DNA of 64,000 nt, from NCBI GenBank assembly GCA_038120295.1, contig JAYOLL010000006.1, forward strand, positions 76,422-140,421, in the 5' to 3' direction. Shown in pieces: positions 1-8,730 of the stretch. The stretch's first letter is position 1. Every line of letters starts with the position of its first letter. The translations under genes and the position numbers were made by a program. The DNA comes from JAYOEY01 sp038120295. Lineage in GTDB: Bacteria > Pseudomonadota > Alphaproteobacteria > MPNO01 > UBA2964. A model generated the notes under the pieces. It did not search any database. It was not told the DNA's origin and saw only the letters and a list, made by a program, of their open reading frames with translations.

Positions 1-1242
1 ATCGATATCAGTTCGGGCGATTTTCCCGTCGCCAAGCTGGCGCCGGCCATCGTCAAATCGTCGATGATCGATTACGCGATGTGGAGCTACAATGAAGAGC
101 GAGAGAAGCTGGACGCCGCGCCGATATCCGCCTGGTTCTGCGCCGACATCAATGTCGCCGAAGCCACCCTGAAACGGATCCGGCAACACGACATCGAAGG
201 CGCCATCGTTACTGCTGGCACGCCGATCAAGCGTCGGATGGAGCTCCTGGCCGCGCATGAGCGCGGCGAAATCGAGGCCATGGTCTCGGTCGGCGTTCTC
301 GCCGAAGGCTGGGACAACCCGCACTGCAATATCATTGTCCATCTGCGGCCGACCTTGTCCAAGGTCCTGTGGGGACAGTCTGTCGGACGCGGCCTGCGCT
401 CGGCGCCGGGTAAGGACAAATGCGTCATCATCGACGTCAGCTCGAACTGGAGCACCTTCGGCCCCGTCGAAAAGCTGCAATGGAGCCTCTGGAGTCACCG
501 CCGCTCCTATATGCAGTTCATGAACCGGTTCAACTGGATCGGCCAGCAACAGGACGACGAGAACAGCGACGACATATACCTGCTGTGCGAGAACGAGCTC
601 CCCAACCGCACCCGCTGTTCGCATATCTACCGGAAGGATCAGTACGAGAACGATACCTGCCCGGTGTGCGGCTCCTACGCCGCCATCGACATCTACAAGG
701 AACAGAAGCTGGACAGCTCGCTCAGCGAAAACAAGCTCCACAGCCTGTTCTTCGAACGCGTACCGCGTGTATACGAGGATATGAACCTGTCGGTTTGGGG
801 CAGTCTCGGCGGTTCCGCCTGGCGCAACGCAACCGACAAGGAAAAGATTTTTCTGGCGTTCTGCATGGCGTTCGCCGAAGTTTCCGGCGACCCCACACAT
901 TCGGAGTCGGATTACTGGGACGTCGCGCTCGACGCCGAAGCGAAAATCCGGGCCTGGCTGGTGGAGAACGACATCCAGATGGTCAAGCAGGGCGATTTCG
1001 ACATGGGGCTGATCGCCGACGGCATGCTGGCGGGCCGGGAAATCCGCACCGTCCAGTCCCATTTTGGCATTTCGCTCTGCGGCGAAGCGTTTCAGACGCA
1101 TCAGCCGGGCGAGCTCGAGCGGAAATATCAGAAAGCGGTCCGCATCGCTGAACGGCTGGCCGTCATCGGCTGCTCGTCCCGGGACAATCTGCCATACTTC
1201 AACGCGGCGGATCACATGGCGGAGAACCGGGCGGCAGGCTAA
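1..1242 (+). CDS. SF2 (DEAD/DEAH-type) helicase, C-terminal part, 5' end outside window
   Basis: The frame is open from base 1, so the gene starts upstream; the first in-window ATG (64) is internal. The visible part is the second RecA-like lobe of a superfamily 2 helicase: motif IV region WFCADINVAEA, motif V region VSVGVLAEGWDNP and motif VI QSVGRGLRS. After it comes a possible zinc ribbon with Cys spaced as C-x9-C plus CPVC (about nt 580-670) and a charged C-terminal domain of about 180 residues that I do not recognise. The DEAD/DEAH motif I-II lobe is not in the window, so the subfamily and the job (repair, restriction, defence) cannot be decided. The stop is followed after 2 bases by the opposite-strand HlyD remnant. 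Confidence 0.85.
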   Translation: MDISSGDFPVAKLAPAIVKSSMIDYAMWSYNEEREKLDAAPISAWFCADINVAEATLKRIRQHDIEGAIVTAGTPIKRRMELLAAHERGEIEAMVSVGVLAEGWDNPHCNIIVHLRPTLSKVLWGQSVGRGLRSAPGKDKCVIIDVSSNWSTFGPVEKLQWSLWSHRRSYMQFMNRFNWIGQQQDDENSDDIYLLCENELPNRTRCSHIYRKDQYENDTCPVCGSYAAIDIYKEQKLDSSLSENKLHSLFFERVPRVYEDMNLSVWGSLGGSAWRNATDKEKIFLAFCMAFAEVSGDPTHSESDYWDVALDAEAKIRAWLVENDIQMVKQGDFDMGLIADGMLAGREIRTVQSHFGISLCGEAFQTHQPGELERKYQKAVRIAERLAVIGCSSRDNLPYFNAADHMAENRAAG

Positions 1243-1244
1243 CC

Positions 1245-1412
1245 CTAACGTTCCCGGAACGCCTCGTATTTCAGCTTCAGCACCGGCGCTATGAAATATT
1301 CGAGCACTGTATGGTACCCTGTATGGATATCGGCGGTCGCCTGCATCCCGGGAATAATGCGGTTGGTGCCCGGCGTATCGCCGAGATAGTCCCCCTGATT
1401 GGAATAATCAGT
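1245..1412 (-). pseudogene. C-terminal remnant of a HlyD-family (type I secretion) periplasmic adaptor
   Basis: Read on the minus strand, about 50 codons end in a normal TAG stop and give DYLGDTPGTNRIIPGMQA, then TADIHTG and a tail ending KYEAFRER. This matches the usual end of HlyD/LapC-type membrane fusion proteins (PGM-x-A-x-DI-x-TG, followed by a short membrane-proximal tail). Going upstream the frame meets a stop at 1413-1415 and runs into AT-rich DNA, so the rest of the gene (normally about 400 codons) is missing. No partner ABC exporter or TolC gene is in the window. It is best read as a deletion remnant. The identification rests on motif recognition only. Confidence 0.7.
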
Positions 1413-1414
1413 TT

Positions 1415-1728
1415 ACCAGAATTTGTCGAAACAAACATCAAAAATCGCATAAAAATCAATTCTTTTACTGTTAAAATTTTTACGAAAAATAATATTTACG
1501 GTTAATATTCAAATTAAAACTTTACGAAAATAAATATAAATTACCGAATATCGGGAATTTTATATATTAAAATCCCCCGAAAACCGGCGATTCATTAATC
1601 ACTTGAACACAAGCGAAAAACATTCGGTGGAGTTCGTGTAAAAAGACGAAATTTATTACTGGTTTTCCGGACAGAAAAACATTGCGCCACAGGAAAAGAC
1701 CTGCCGTATCAGGTATTTCGCGGCCTGC
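1415..1728. other. Strongly AT-rich intergenic segment, no gene seen
   Basis: About 310 bases with a much lower GC content than the GC-rich genes on both sides. It is rich in A/T runs and contains several variants of a TTTACG/TTACCG element near 1470-1550. No convincing ORF, RNA gene or terminator was found. It directly abuts the truncated HlyD fragment, so it may be a recombination or insertion scar, or an AT-rich silencer-bound region. Confidence 0.5.
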
Positions 1729-4128
1729 CTATTTTGTCGTTGCGACAAAAACGCCGTTCCAGTCGGCCCCCGGCGGATCCGCTCGGTATGCCGCAATTCG
1801 GCCCACATACAGGTCATACAGTTCTGTCAGGCGATAGAGGTCCTGCTGTTCGCGACACCGGGCGATCAGTTCTTCCGCCTCATCCCAGCGCTGCCCCCGA
1901 TAAGCCGCCAGCATGCGGTCGTGCACGGCCTTCTGTTCGATAAAATTATCCGATCGGGCCACATCTTCGTCACCCATAAGCGCAAATATGTTCAGCCCGA
2001 CGGTCTTCCCCTTCACCTGGATAATGTCGAGTTCGATCACCGCTAGGTCGGGCACCCGTTCAGCGGTCAACGGTCCGATCACGATATCGACGCCATAGGT
2101 CTTGGACTGACCTTCCAGACGCGCGCCCGTGTTGATCGTGTCGCCGAGAACGGAATAATCCATCCGCTGCGCGGTCCCCATGTTACCGACAACCGCATCG
2201 CCCGTATTGAGCCCGATACCGACCATCAGCGGAATATGCGTCCGGCCTTCCTCTTTCGCCTCGGCTTCAAGCCGTTCGTTGAGAGGACCCATCGCATCCA
2301 TCATCCCGAGCGCCGCCCGGCAGGCATTGTGCGGATGGTCCGGTACATCCAGCGGCGCGTTCCAGAACGCCATGATGCAGTCCCCCATATATTTGTCGAC
2401 CGTCCCTTCCTCGGACAGGATGACGTCGGTCAGGGGGGTGAGCAGCTTGTTGATCACCACGGTCAGCCCTTCAGCGTCGAACTGTTCCGATATGGTCGTA
2501 AAGCCGCGTACGTCGCAGAACAGGACGGTCAGTTCGCGCCGGTCGCCGCCGAGCGTCAGAAGCGTCGGATCGGCGACGACCCTCTCGACCACCGCCGGCG
2601 ACATGTATTTCGAAAAGGCGCTGCGCGTTTCCTTCTGCTGGCGCTCTTCGCGCGCATAGTTCGTATAGGTCAGCATGGCGTAGAGAAGAAACGTCAGCCC
2701 GACCGGGAAAACCGGATCGAACAAAGCGAGCTTCTGGGAAAACAGGCTCCAGGACGTAGCCGCCGCGCCGCCCGCGATGAGCGCGAAGACAATCAGGGTC
2801 CAGCGGGCGCCGACCCAGGGCACCAAAGCGATCATGAGCAGGCCGCCAATGATCGCCAGTAGAAATTCCGCTGTATCGAGATCGACGAACAGATTGCCTC
2901 CGTCCAGCGATACCCGGCGCTTCAGATAGGTCTTGTCCAGGATCGTCTCGATCAGCTGTGCATGGACTTCGACTCCGGGAATGAATCTTTCAGTCGGGAT
3001 TGTCTTGATATCGAGAAGCCCCACGGCGGACGTCCCGATGATGGCCAGCTTTCCCCTGAGGCGATTGGGCGCCACGGTTCCCTTCAGGACGTCCCTGGCC
3101 GATATGTACTTGGATTTGTCGCGCTTGCTGAAATAGGGCCACATCCGGCCGATCGTATCCGTCGTGACGTCCAGCTTGGGCGCCAGCGCGACGCGCGTGA
3201 TGCCGAACGTATCGGACCAGGCGGCGACCATCGGCCGCTGGAACGCCACCCGCAGCATTTCCAGCGACAGCGAGGTCACCATGGTCTGACGCGGCTGCCC
3301 GCCCTCCTTTGCCGGCGCGGACAGGTAATTCACGAATGCAGGGACGCGACGCACGATTCCGTCCGGTTCGGGCAGTAGCGAGAAAAGGCCGATCCCGCCA
3401 TTCCGCATCATGCCGTTCTTGTCCAGAACCGCCGCCTCAAGCTCGGGAATGTTCCTGATAAGGCCGCGCGTCCGGGGAACGTAACTCTCCGGTTTTCGGT
3501 AATTCAGCCCCGGCGTTCTCTGGAACACCGACGACGGTATCGGCGACCGGTCCTGAAACTCGGCGCTCCCCAGTGCGCCCTGCCCCAGCACCACGCGCCG
3601 CGCGCGCTTTACGATATCGGCAAGAACGGCGTCATTGCTTCGCATCGAAGACAGGCGTTCGCGAAGTTCCGGTTCGAGACCGGGAATGCTCCTGGCGATC
3701 TGTGCTCCTGACATCCGGTCCGGCTCTGCGAACACGATATCGAAACCGACCACGGCGACACCGCCCTGAAACAGCCTGACAAGAAGCTGGGCGAGCGTGG
3801 AACGCGGCCATGGCCACTGGCCGATCTCCTTGAGGCTGGCTTCATCGAGATCAATGATCACGATCGGCGAATTCTTTGGGATTTCGCGCGGTTTGACCTG
3901 CTGGTAATAGTCGAAAACCTTGAGCCGGAGGATTTCGAGCGGAAGGGGATTCGCCAGGTGCAGCGCGACGGCGCCGGACAGGACGACCAGCGCAAACAGC
4001 CGGTCATTGCTGAAAATACGGCGGAATCTCGAAACCCGTCCGGTTCCCCGGGCCCGTTCGCGACGGCGGAACAGGCGGCTCAGTAATCGCGCCCGGCCCG
4101 TGTTCTCCTTCGTTGCGCTCGATGCCAT
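1729..4128 (-). CDS. CHASE2-domain class III adenylate/guanylate cyclase
   Basis: A 799-residue membrane cyclase that makes cyclic nucleotide from NTP. A basic N-terminus is followed by one membrane segment (about residues 47-65), a periplasmic CHASE2 sensor domain (about 75-400, with DLDEASLKEIGQWPWPR and GFDIVFAEPD), two or three membrane segments (about 420-500) and a C-terminal cyclase domain. The catalytic set looks complete: metal Asp in FCDVRGF and in DKYMGD, the substrate Lys of DKYMGD, an Asp in MDYSVLGD and the Asn/Arg pair in INTGARLEGQSK. It should therefore be active; ATP versus GTP preference is not proven. It is a single gene with no operon partner. It is a plausible cAMP source for the cNMP-binding ferredoxins at 9558-11405 and 35197-36906, which is inference. 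Confidence 0.92.
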   Translation of the reverse strand: MASSATKENTGRARLLSRLFRRRERARGTGRVSRFRRIFSNDRLFALVVLSGAVALHLANPLPLEILRLKVFDYYQQVKPREIPKNSPIVIIDLDEASLKEIGQWPWPRSTLAQLLVRLFQGGVAVVGFDIVFAEPDRMSGAQIARSIPGLEPELRERLSSMRSNDAVLADIVKRARRVVLGQGALGSAEFQDRSPIPSSVFQRTPGLNYRKPESYVPRTRGLIRNIPELEAAVLDKNGMMRNGGIGLFSLLPEPDGIVRRVPAFVNYLSAPAKEGGQPRQTMVTSLSLEMLRVAFQRPMVAAWSDTFGITRVALAPKLDVTTDTIGRMWPYFSKRDKSKYISARDVLKGTVAPNRLRGKLAIIGTSAVGLLDIKTIPTERFIPGVEVHAQLIETILDKTYLKRRVSLDGGNLFVDLDTAEFLLAIIGGLLMIALVPWVGARWTLIVFALIAGGAAATSWSLFSQKLALFDPVFPVGLTFLLYAMLTYTNYAREERQQKETRSAFSKYMSPAVVERVVADPTLLTLGGDRRELTVLFCDVRGFTTISEQFDAEGLTVVINKLLTPLTDVILSEEGTVDKYMGDCIMAFWNAPLDVPDHPHNACRAALGMMDAMGPLNERLEAEAKEEGRTHIPLMVGIGLNTGDAVVGNMGTAQRMDYSVLGDTINTGARLEGQSKTYGVDIVIGPLTAERVPDLAVIELDIIQVKGKTVGLNIFALMGDEDVARSDNFIEQKAVHDRMLAAYRGQRWDEAEELIARCREQQDLYRLTELYDLYVGRIAAYRADPPGADWNGVFVATTK

Positions 4129-4539
4129 CCAGACGGCCTTTCAATCCGGCCCCGTTTTTCGCCGCCGCCCGCACATCGCCCCTATCCGGGAGAAGCCGAT
4201 CCAGCGGAAACCGTCACGGGGAAGACGGCCGCCAGCGACAATGCCCCTGCGACGCTCCAGGCGACGCTCCAGGCAACAACGGCCTGCCCCTTGTTTTTCT
4301 TAGACTCCACTCGGCCCTCTACGCTCGACCCTGCCCGAATACAGACAGTAGCCGAAATTTACCATACCGAAGTGTAAAACACATTAATGCCAATAGTTTA
4401 AATGCCCCCGATCCGCAACCCCGAAATCCGCCCGGAACGGCTCAACCAAGGCGTCTCGGCAAATTTTAACCTGTTCATTGCCACAGTTGCGGTTATGGGG
4501 CACTCTGCCAACGTGAATTGAAATCAGGGAGTCAGCCAC
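4129..4539. other. Intergenic region between divergent cyclase and acetolactate-synthase genes
   Basis: 410 bases that must hold the two divergent promoters. The only structures I can point to are a 12-bp tandem duplication (4250-4261 and 4262-4273) and a likely ribosome site GGGAG about 10 bases before the ATG at 4540. No promoter hexamers or operator can be assigned with confidence. Confidence 0.4.
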
Positions 4540-6198
4540 ATGAAAGCATCGGATCTGTTCGTTAAGTGCCTCGAGGCCGAGGGCGTGGAAAGAATCTTCG
4601 GCGTTCCGGGCGAGGAGAATGCCGACCTTATGCTGTCTCTCATGGACAGCGACATCGAATTCGTCCTTTGCCGGCACGAACAGAGCGCCGCCTTTATGGC
4701 CGACACCTATGGCCGCCTGACGGGCAAGGCCGGGGTTTGCCTTGCGACACTCGGACCGGGCGCGACGAATCTGGTTACGGGGCTTGCCGACGCCAACATG
4801 GACCGGTCGCCCGTTGTTGCGATCATCGGCCAGGGGACGACGCGCCGTCTGCACAAGGAATCGCACCAGAATATGGATGCGATCGGCATGATGCGGCCGA
4901 TCAGCAAATGGGCGCACAGTATTTACACCGCCGAATCGATCCCGGAAATCATCCGCAAGGGTTTCAAGCTTGCCGAGGCGGAGAAACCAGGGGTGACAGT
5001 GATTGAACTGCCGGAAGACGTCGCGAAGCGCGATGTCGGCGAAAACCCGATGACGCCGGTCCAGACCCGTCGCCCGGCTGCCGACCATAAGGCGGTCAAG
5101 GCCGCCGTCGACATGATCTGCGCAGCGAAGAACCCGATTATTCTTGCCGGCAATGGCGCGGTGCGGAAACGCGCCTCCACCCAGCTCCGGAGACTGGCCA
5201 AGCTGTCTGGCATTCCGGTGGTCAATACCTTCATGGGCAAGGGTGCGGTCGCCATGTCGGACCCGCACTGCCTCTACACCATCGGCCTCCAGGGAAAAGA
5301 TCACATCATAGGCGCGTTCAAGGAAGCGGATGTCGTGATCTCGGTAGGCTACGACCTGGTGGAATATGCGCCGGCCTTCTGGAACGCGGACAGGCAACAC
5401 AAGATCATCCATATCGATTTTTCACCCGCGGAAATCGACCAGTTTTATCCGGTCGCGGTCGACGTCATGTCGGACCTGGCCGACGCCCTGTGGCAGATCA
5501 ACGAAGAACTGACCGGGCGTCTGCCGTCGGGCGAGCCGCCATTCGATATCGGCAAATGGGCGGAACTGCGCCAGACGATCAAGGACGATCTGGAGATGGA
5601 GAAGGACGACGATTCCTTTCCCGTCAAACCGCAACGCGTTCTCAACGACGTCCGGAAATACATGGGGGACGGAGATATCCTTCTCTCCGACGTTGGCGCC
5701 CACAAGATGTGGATTGCCCGCTACTATCAGTGCGAAGACCCCAATACCTGTCTGATTTCAAACGGTTTCTGCACCATGGGCTTCGCCATGCCCGGTTCGA
5801 TCGGTGCGAAATACGCCGTCCCCGACAGGAAAATTCTCTCGATCAGCGGCGACGCGGGCTTCCTGATGAATGTTCAGGAACTCGAAACGGCTGCGCGCCT
5901 GGGGTCGAAGGTCGTCATCATGGTCTGGCTCGATGGCGAGTACGGGCTCATAAAATGGAAACAGCAGAACCATTTCAACGGCAGGCATTCCGACCTTGCC
6001 TTCAACAACCCCGATTTCGATTACCTTTCCAAGGCCTTCGGCATCTGGGGCAAGGTCATTAACGGGCCCGGTCAGATCGAGGATGCGCTGAAAGAAGCAT
6101 TCGACCAGGACGGTCCCGCCCTCATCGCGGTACCGGTCGATTACTCCGAGAACGGAAAGCTCACCAAACGGTTGGGCGACCTGGAAATTGCGCTCTAG
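4540..6198 (+). CDS. Acetolactate synthase-like thiamine-diphosphate enzyme (catalytic subunit type)
   Basis: A 552-residue ThDP-dependent enzyme of the acetolactate synthase/acetohydroxyacid synthase family, expected to condense two pyruvates to acetolactate. The N-terminal PYR domain carries the catalytic Glu in RHEQSAAFMADTYGR and the GPGATN motif. The central domain is TPP_enzyme_M-like. The C-terminal PP domain has GDAGFLMNVQELETAARLG with the metal Asp and a second Asp 27 residues later in WLDGEYG. The usual Asn before that second Asp (WND in AlsS-type enzymes) is Leu here. No ilvN-type regulatory subunit lies next to it, which fits a stand-alone AlsS-like or other 2-oxoacid enzyme better than the biosynthetic IlvB/IlvN pair. 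The substrate is unproven. Confidence 0.85.
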   Translation: MKASDLFVKCLEAEGVERIFGVPGEENADLMLSLMDSDIEFVLCRHEQSAAFMADTYGRLTGKAGVCLATLGPGATNLVTGLADANMDRSPVVAIIGQGTTRRLHKESHQNMDAIGMMRPISKWAHSIYTAESIPEIIRKGFKLAEAEKPGVTVIELPEDVAKRDVGENPMTPVQTRRPAADHKAVKAAVDMICAAKNPIILAGNGAVRKRASTQLRRLAKLSGIPVVNTFMGKGAVAMSDPHCLYTIGLQGKDHIIGAFKEADVVISVGYDLVEYAPAFWNADRQHKIIHIDFSPAEIDQFYPVAVDVMSDLADALWQINEELTGRLPSGEPPFDIGKWAELRQTIKDDLEMEKDDDSFPVKPQRVLNDVRKYMGDGDILLSDVGAHKMWIARYYQCEDPNTCLISNGFCTMGFAMPGSIGAKYAVPDRKILSISGDAGFLMNVQELETAARLGSKVVIMVWLDGEYGLIKWKQQNHFNGRHSDLAFNNPDFDYLSKAFGIWGKVINGPGQIEDALKEAFDQDGPALIAVPVDYSENGKLTKRLGDLEIAL

Positions 6199-6232
6199 AA
6201 GCCAGCTGACCTCTTGAAGACATCTGAGTAGG

Positions 6233-6268
6233 GCGGAACACGTTACGCGACAGCGCTACGTGTTCCGC
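6233..6268. terminator. Intrinsic terminator between convergent genes
   Basis: A perfect 11-bp inverted repeat, GCGGAACACGT and ACGTGTTCCGC, with a 14-base loop. On the plus strand it is followed by a pyrimidine-rich tract (TTCTATTTCTTTTTC). It lies 35 bases after the acetolactate-synthase stop and before the end of the convergent decaheme gene, so it chiefly terminates the plus-strand transcript. Confidence 0.75.
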
Positions 6269-6290
6269 TTCTATTTCTTTTTCAGTTTTT

Positions 6291-8729
6291 CTATTTCTTC
6301 TGAACGGACGCGGTCGCGTGCACGGGCGTCATGCCGACGGGCATGAACGGCTCTGCATGATAATTGTGACACTGCGCGCAGGTTTCTCCAGCCTCGGTCC
6401 TGGTGTGGCATTCGCTGCACATCTGACGTGAAATCGTCTTGAAATTGGAGGAGAACTTATCCGGGTCTGTCAGGATACCGCCGTTTTTGGCAACAAATCC
6501 CTCACTGTATTTCGCACTACCTTCCTGCACATGACAGGAGGCGCAACTACGGTCGGGCGCCAGCGAAAGGTGCGGCCCATGGCGAAAGCGGGTGAAGCCG
6601 CCCCCGGAACCGCCCGAATGCTTCGGCGTCCACTGGATGCTCATCGAACCGTCTTCCCGCCTGTCGACGCTGTGACATTTTACGCATCTGCCGAGCGCAT
6701 TCTTGCGGGTCAGTGTGGCAAATACAGGTTCCACGACCGTCTGGGCCGGCGTTCCGAAAGCGCTGGCAGAAAATTCGAGCCATGCCTTAAGAAACGGCTC
6801 GGCATGCCTCGACGGCTGAAGCACGATACTGAAATCCTGGCGATACCACCCGCCGGTGCGCGCATATTCCTGCGGCCCCACCTCTTCAACCGATGGCGCG
6901 TCCGCGGCATCGGACTTGTCGTTCGACGAATCGGAGGGAGGCGCGCCGGACAGAATGTCGCCCGTGTCTTTCGCTCTAGAGAGAATATCGCCTGTGTCCG
7001 GTGCACCCGACAGAATGTCTCCTGTATCCTTCGCGCCGGAAAGAATGTCTCCTGTATCCGCCGCACCCAACAGGATGTCACCGGTGTCTTTCGTACCGGA
7101 AAGAATGTCGCCCGTATCCTTCGAGCCAGACAGAATGTCGCCTGTATCCTTTTGACCGGCGTTCGAGGCAGGCTCCGGCTGAGCCTGCCCATCGCCTGTT
7201 TTCACCGCGACCTTGGACGGGACCCTGCATTCATTCGCCTCGTCTTCGGCGCCCTCAGGAATCAATCCAAGATCTGATTTCAGGTTAGGGAAGGATTCGC
7301 ACCGCGCCGCAAGCAGGACATCGCGCGGCATCGACGAAAACAGGTCGCGCAGGATCCGTTCGTCTAAGGTCTTGCCGCCAATCGCCGAAAGCCGTTCGCC
7401 GAATTTCTGCGGTCCGGCGCTCTGGAGTTCGTAATACAGACGTTTGACGCCACGCGCGAGCGTACGGATCGCTTCGAGTTTCTGTTTTTTCTCTTCCTCG
7501 CTGGCCGCCTTCGACAGCGCCTCCTTCAGGTCCAGCAGGGGGAGCGATTCCAGAATGCCAAGCGCCGCTACCGTCTCCTTATCGGCAGACAGAAGAAGCT
7601 TCATGAAAGGCGTCAAGCGGCCCTCAGCGTCCGCCGGCCAGTCTCCGATATCGATACCTTCCTGCCTCAGCGTTTCAACATCCAGCCCTGGTACAGCCAG
7701 AACCGCAACGTCGGAGGGCAGGTGATCGCTGTTCAGAATGTCGCTCTTGAGATGGCAACCCGAGCAGGTGTTCTCAAAGTTTCTGGTCAGCATCAACCCG
7801 CCGTCATCGGCAGGAGAATGGCAGTTAACGCAGGCCTTCAAAGACTTTTCGTCGAGATTTTTCTTGCTCGCTTCCTTGGCGAAATACGACTGCGCGCGGA
7901 ACAGATGCGTGTCGTGATCGAACACCAGGCGCGTTCTGCGCTCATAGGGATAGCTGGTGAACTCGGGATGGTCCTTGGAGAACCCATGGAACCGGGAAAC
8001 ATGGCAGGCCTGACAGGCGGTCTCGGCGACCTCTGTCAACGGTGCCTTTTCACCGCCATGTTCGACATGGCAGGTCGCGCATGGAATAGCCGATCCCGAA
8101 TCGTGCAACGCGCCTCCCGAATCCCCGCCAAGCGCAACGATCCTCTTGGTAGACGCTTCAAGAACCGAACCGACGACGCCATGAGCGCCGAGCGCATTGC
8201 CTGAAGTCACATGGCAACTCACGCACTTGCCGCTGTCTTTTTCGGGGAAAGACGGCGAAAAAGCAGCTACTGCCCAGGTGAACGGGTTCAGCGATACACC
8301 CGAGTGACAGGACTGGCAATTCTCGAGAGAGGCGTGCGCCGTGATCAACGGCCCGGGCTCAAGCCAGCGCATACCGGAAGAACCGAGCACGACCGCAAGA
8401 AAACCGATGGTTACGGCAACTGCCCAGCGAACAACGAGCCCGCGTGTCGACCGCAAGGTACGGACAGGCACGCAAGGCGGTATCGGGTGCGCACAAACCC
8501 CATCGCTCATCGGACCGAGTTCGCAGGGGCCGCCAGCGGACGGGGGGCGCGTACAGATCCAGCGGTCGCCTTCACGGACTGGCTCGCATTCGGATACGCC
8601 GCAGCATTGGCCCTTGCTGTCGGGGCCATTGCGACAGGAGGCGCCGTCCTGCGCCCGACCGCAGACCCATTTCAGATTAGGTCGTTCATACCTGCTGTTG
8701 AGGTAATCGAATTTTTGGAGCCCGGGCAT
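6291..8729 (-). CDS. Membrane-anchored decaheme cytochrome c (cluster A) with Cys-rich cytoplasmic N-terminus
   Basis: About 812 residues. The ATG at 8729 lies one base after the cytochrome b stop; a longer frame to 8771 would overlap that gene, and the start MPGLQKFDY aligns with the paralogue start MAGPLQRFDF. Residues about 20-87 are Cys-rich, with two similar halves containing WVCGR/WICTR and four conserved Cys each. A single membrane anchor follows (about 98-118) with Arg-rich N-side, predicting a cytoplasmic N-terminus. Beyond it are ten CXXCH heme sites: CQSCH, CVSCH, CATCH, CQACH, CVNCH, CSGCH, then CVKCH, CASCH, CSECH, CAQCH. Seven DTGDILSG-type repeats lie between hemes 6 and 7. It should be the periplasmic electron outlet of the chain encoded upstream. 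The terminal acceptor is unknown. Confidence 0.9.
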   Translation of the reverse strand: MPGLQKFDYLNSRYERPNLKWVCGRAQDGASCRNGPDSKGQCCGVSECEPVREGDRWICTRPPSAGGPCELGPMSDGVCAHPIPPCVPVRTLRSTRGLVVRWAVAVTIGFLAVVLGSSGMRWLEPGPLITAHASLENCQSCHSGVSLNPFTWAVAAFSPSFPEKDSGKCVSCHVTSGNALGAHGVVGSVLEASTKRIVALGGDSGGALHDSGSAIPCATCHVEHGGEKAPLTEVAETACQACHVSRFHGFSKDHPEFTSYPYERRTRLVFDHDTHLFRAQSYFAKEASKKNLDEKSLKACVNCHSPADDGGLMLTRNFENTCSGCHLKSDILNSDHLPSDVAVLAVPGLDVETLRQEGIDIGDWPADAEGRLTPFMKLLLSADKETVAALGILESLPLLDLKEALSKAASEEEKKQKLEAIRTLARGVKRLYYELQSAGPQKFGERLSAIGGKTLDERILRDLFSSMPRDVLLAARCESFPNLKSDLGLIPEGAEDEANECRVPSKVAVKTGDGQAQPEPASNAGQKDTGDILSGSKDTGDILSGTKDTGDILLGAADTGDILSGAKDTGDILSGAPDTGDILSRAKDTGDILSGAPPSDSSNDKSDAADAPSVEEVGPQEYARTGGWYRQDFSIVLQPSRHAEPFLKAWLEFSASAFGTPAQTVVEPVFATLTRKNALGRCVKCHSVDRREDGSMSIQWTPKHSGGSGGGFTRFRHGPHLSLAPDRSCASCHVQEGSAKYSEGFVAKNGGILTDPDKFSSNFKTISRQMCSECHTRTEAGETCAQCHNYHAEPFMPVGMTPVHATASVQKK
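6948..7157 (-). repeat. Seven tandem 30-bp units encoding a 10-residue DTGDILSG repeat
   Basis: Within the decaheme gene, seven successive 30-base units encode variants of DTGDILSG followed by two variable residues (SK, TK, AA, AK, AP, RAK-type). The core Asp-Thr-Gly-Asp-Ile-Leu is invariant while synonymous codons differ between units, showing selection on the protein repeat and not just recent slippage. The paralogous decaheme in cluster B has no such repeat. Confidence 0.95.
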
Positions 8730-8730
8730 A

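Noticed and set aside
1732..1750. Inverted repeat TTTTGTCG/CGACAAAA as a terminator
   Set aside because: It lies within the last codons of the cyclase gene and is not followed by a U tract on the minus strand.
6856..7155. A plus-strand 99-codon frame with repeated MSPVSF motifs
   Set aside because: It is the antisense of the DTGDILSG repeat region of the decaheme gene and has no ribosome site; repetitiveness is inherited from the real gene.
6942..7160. CRISPR-like array
   Set aside because: The 30-bp periodicity is protein-coding in frame, has no unique spacers between constant repeats, and no cas genes occur in the window.
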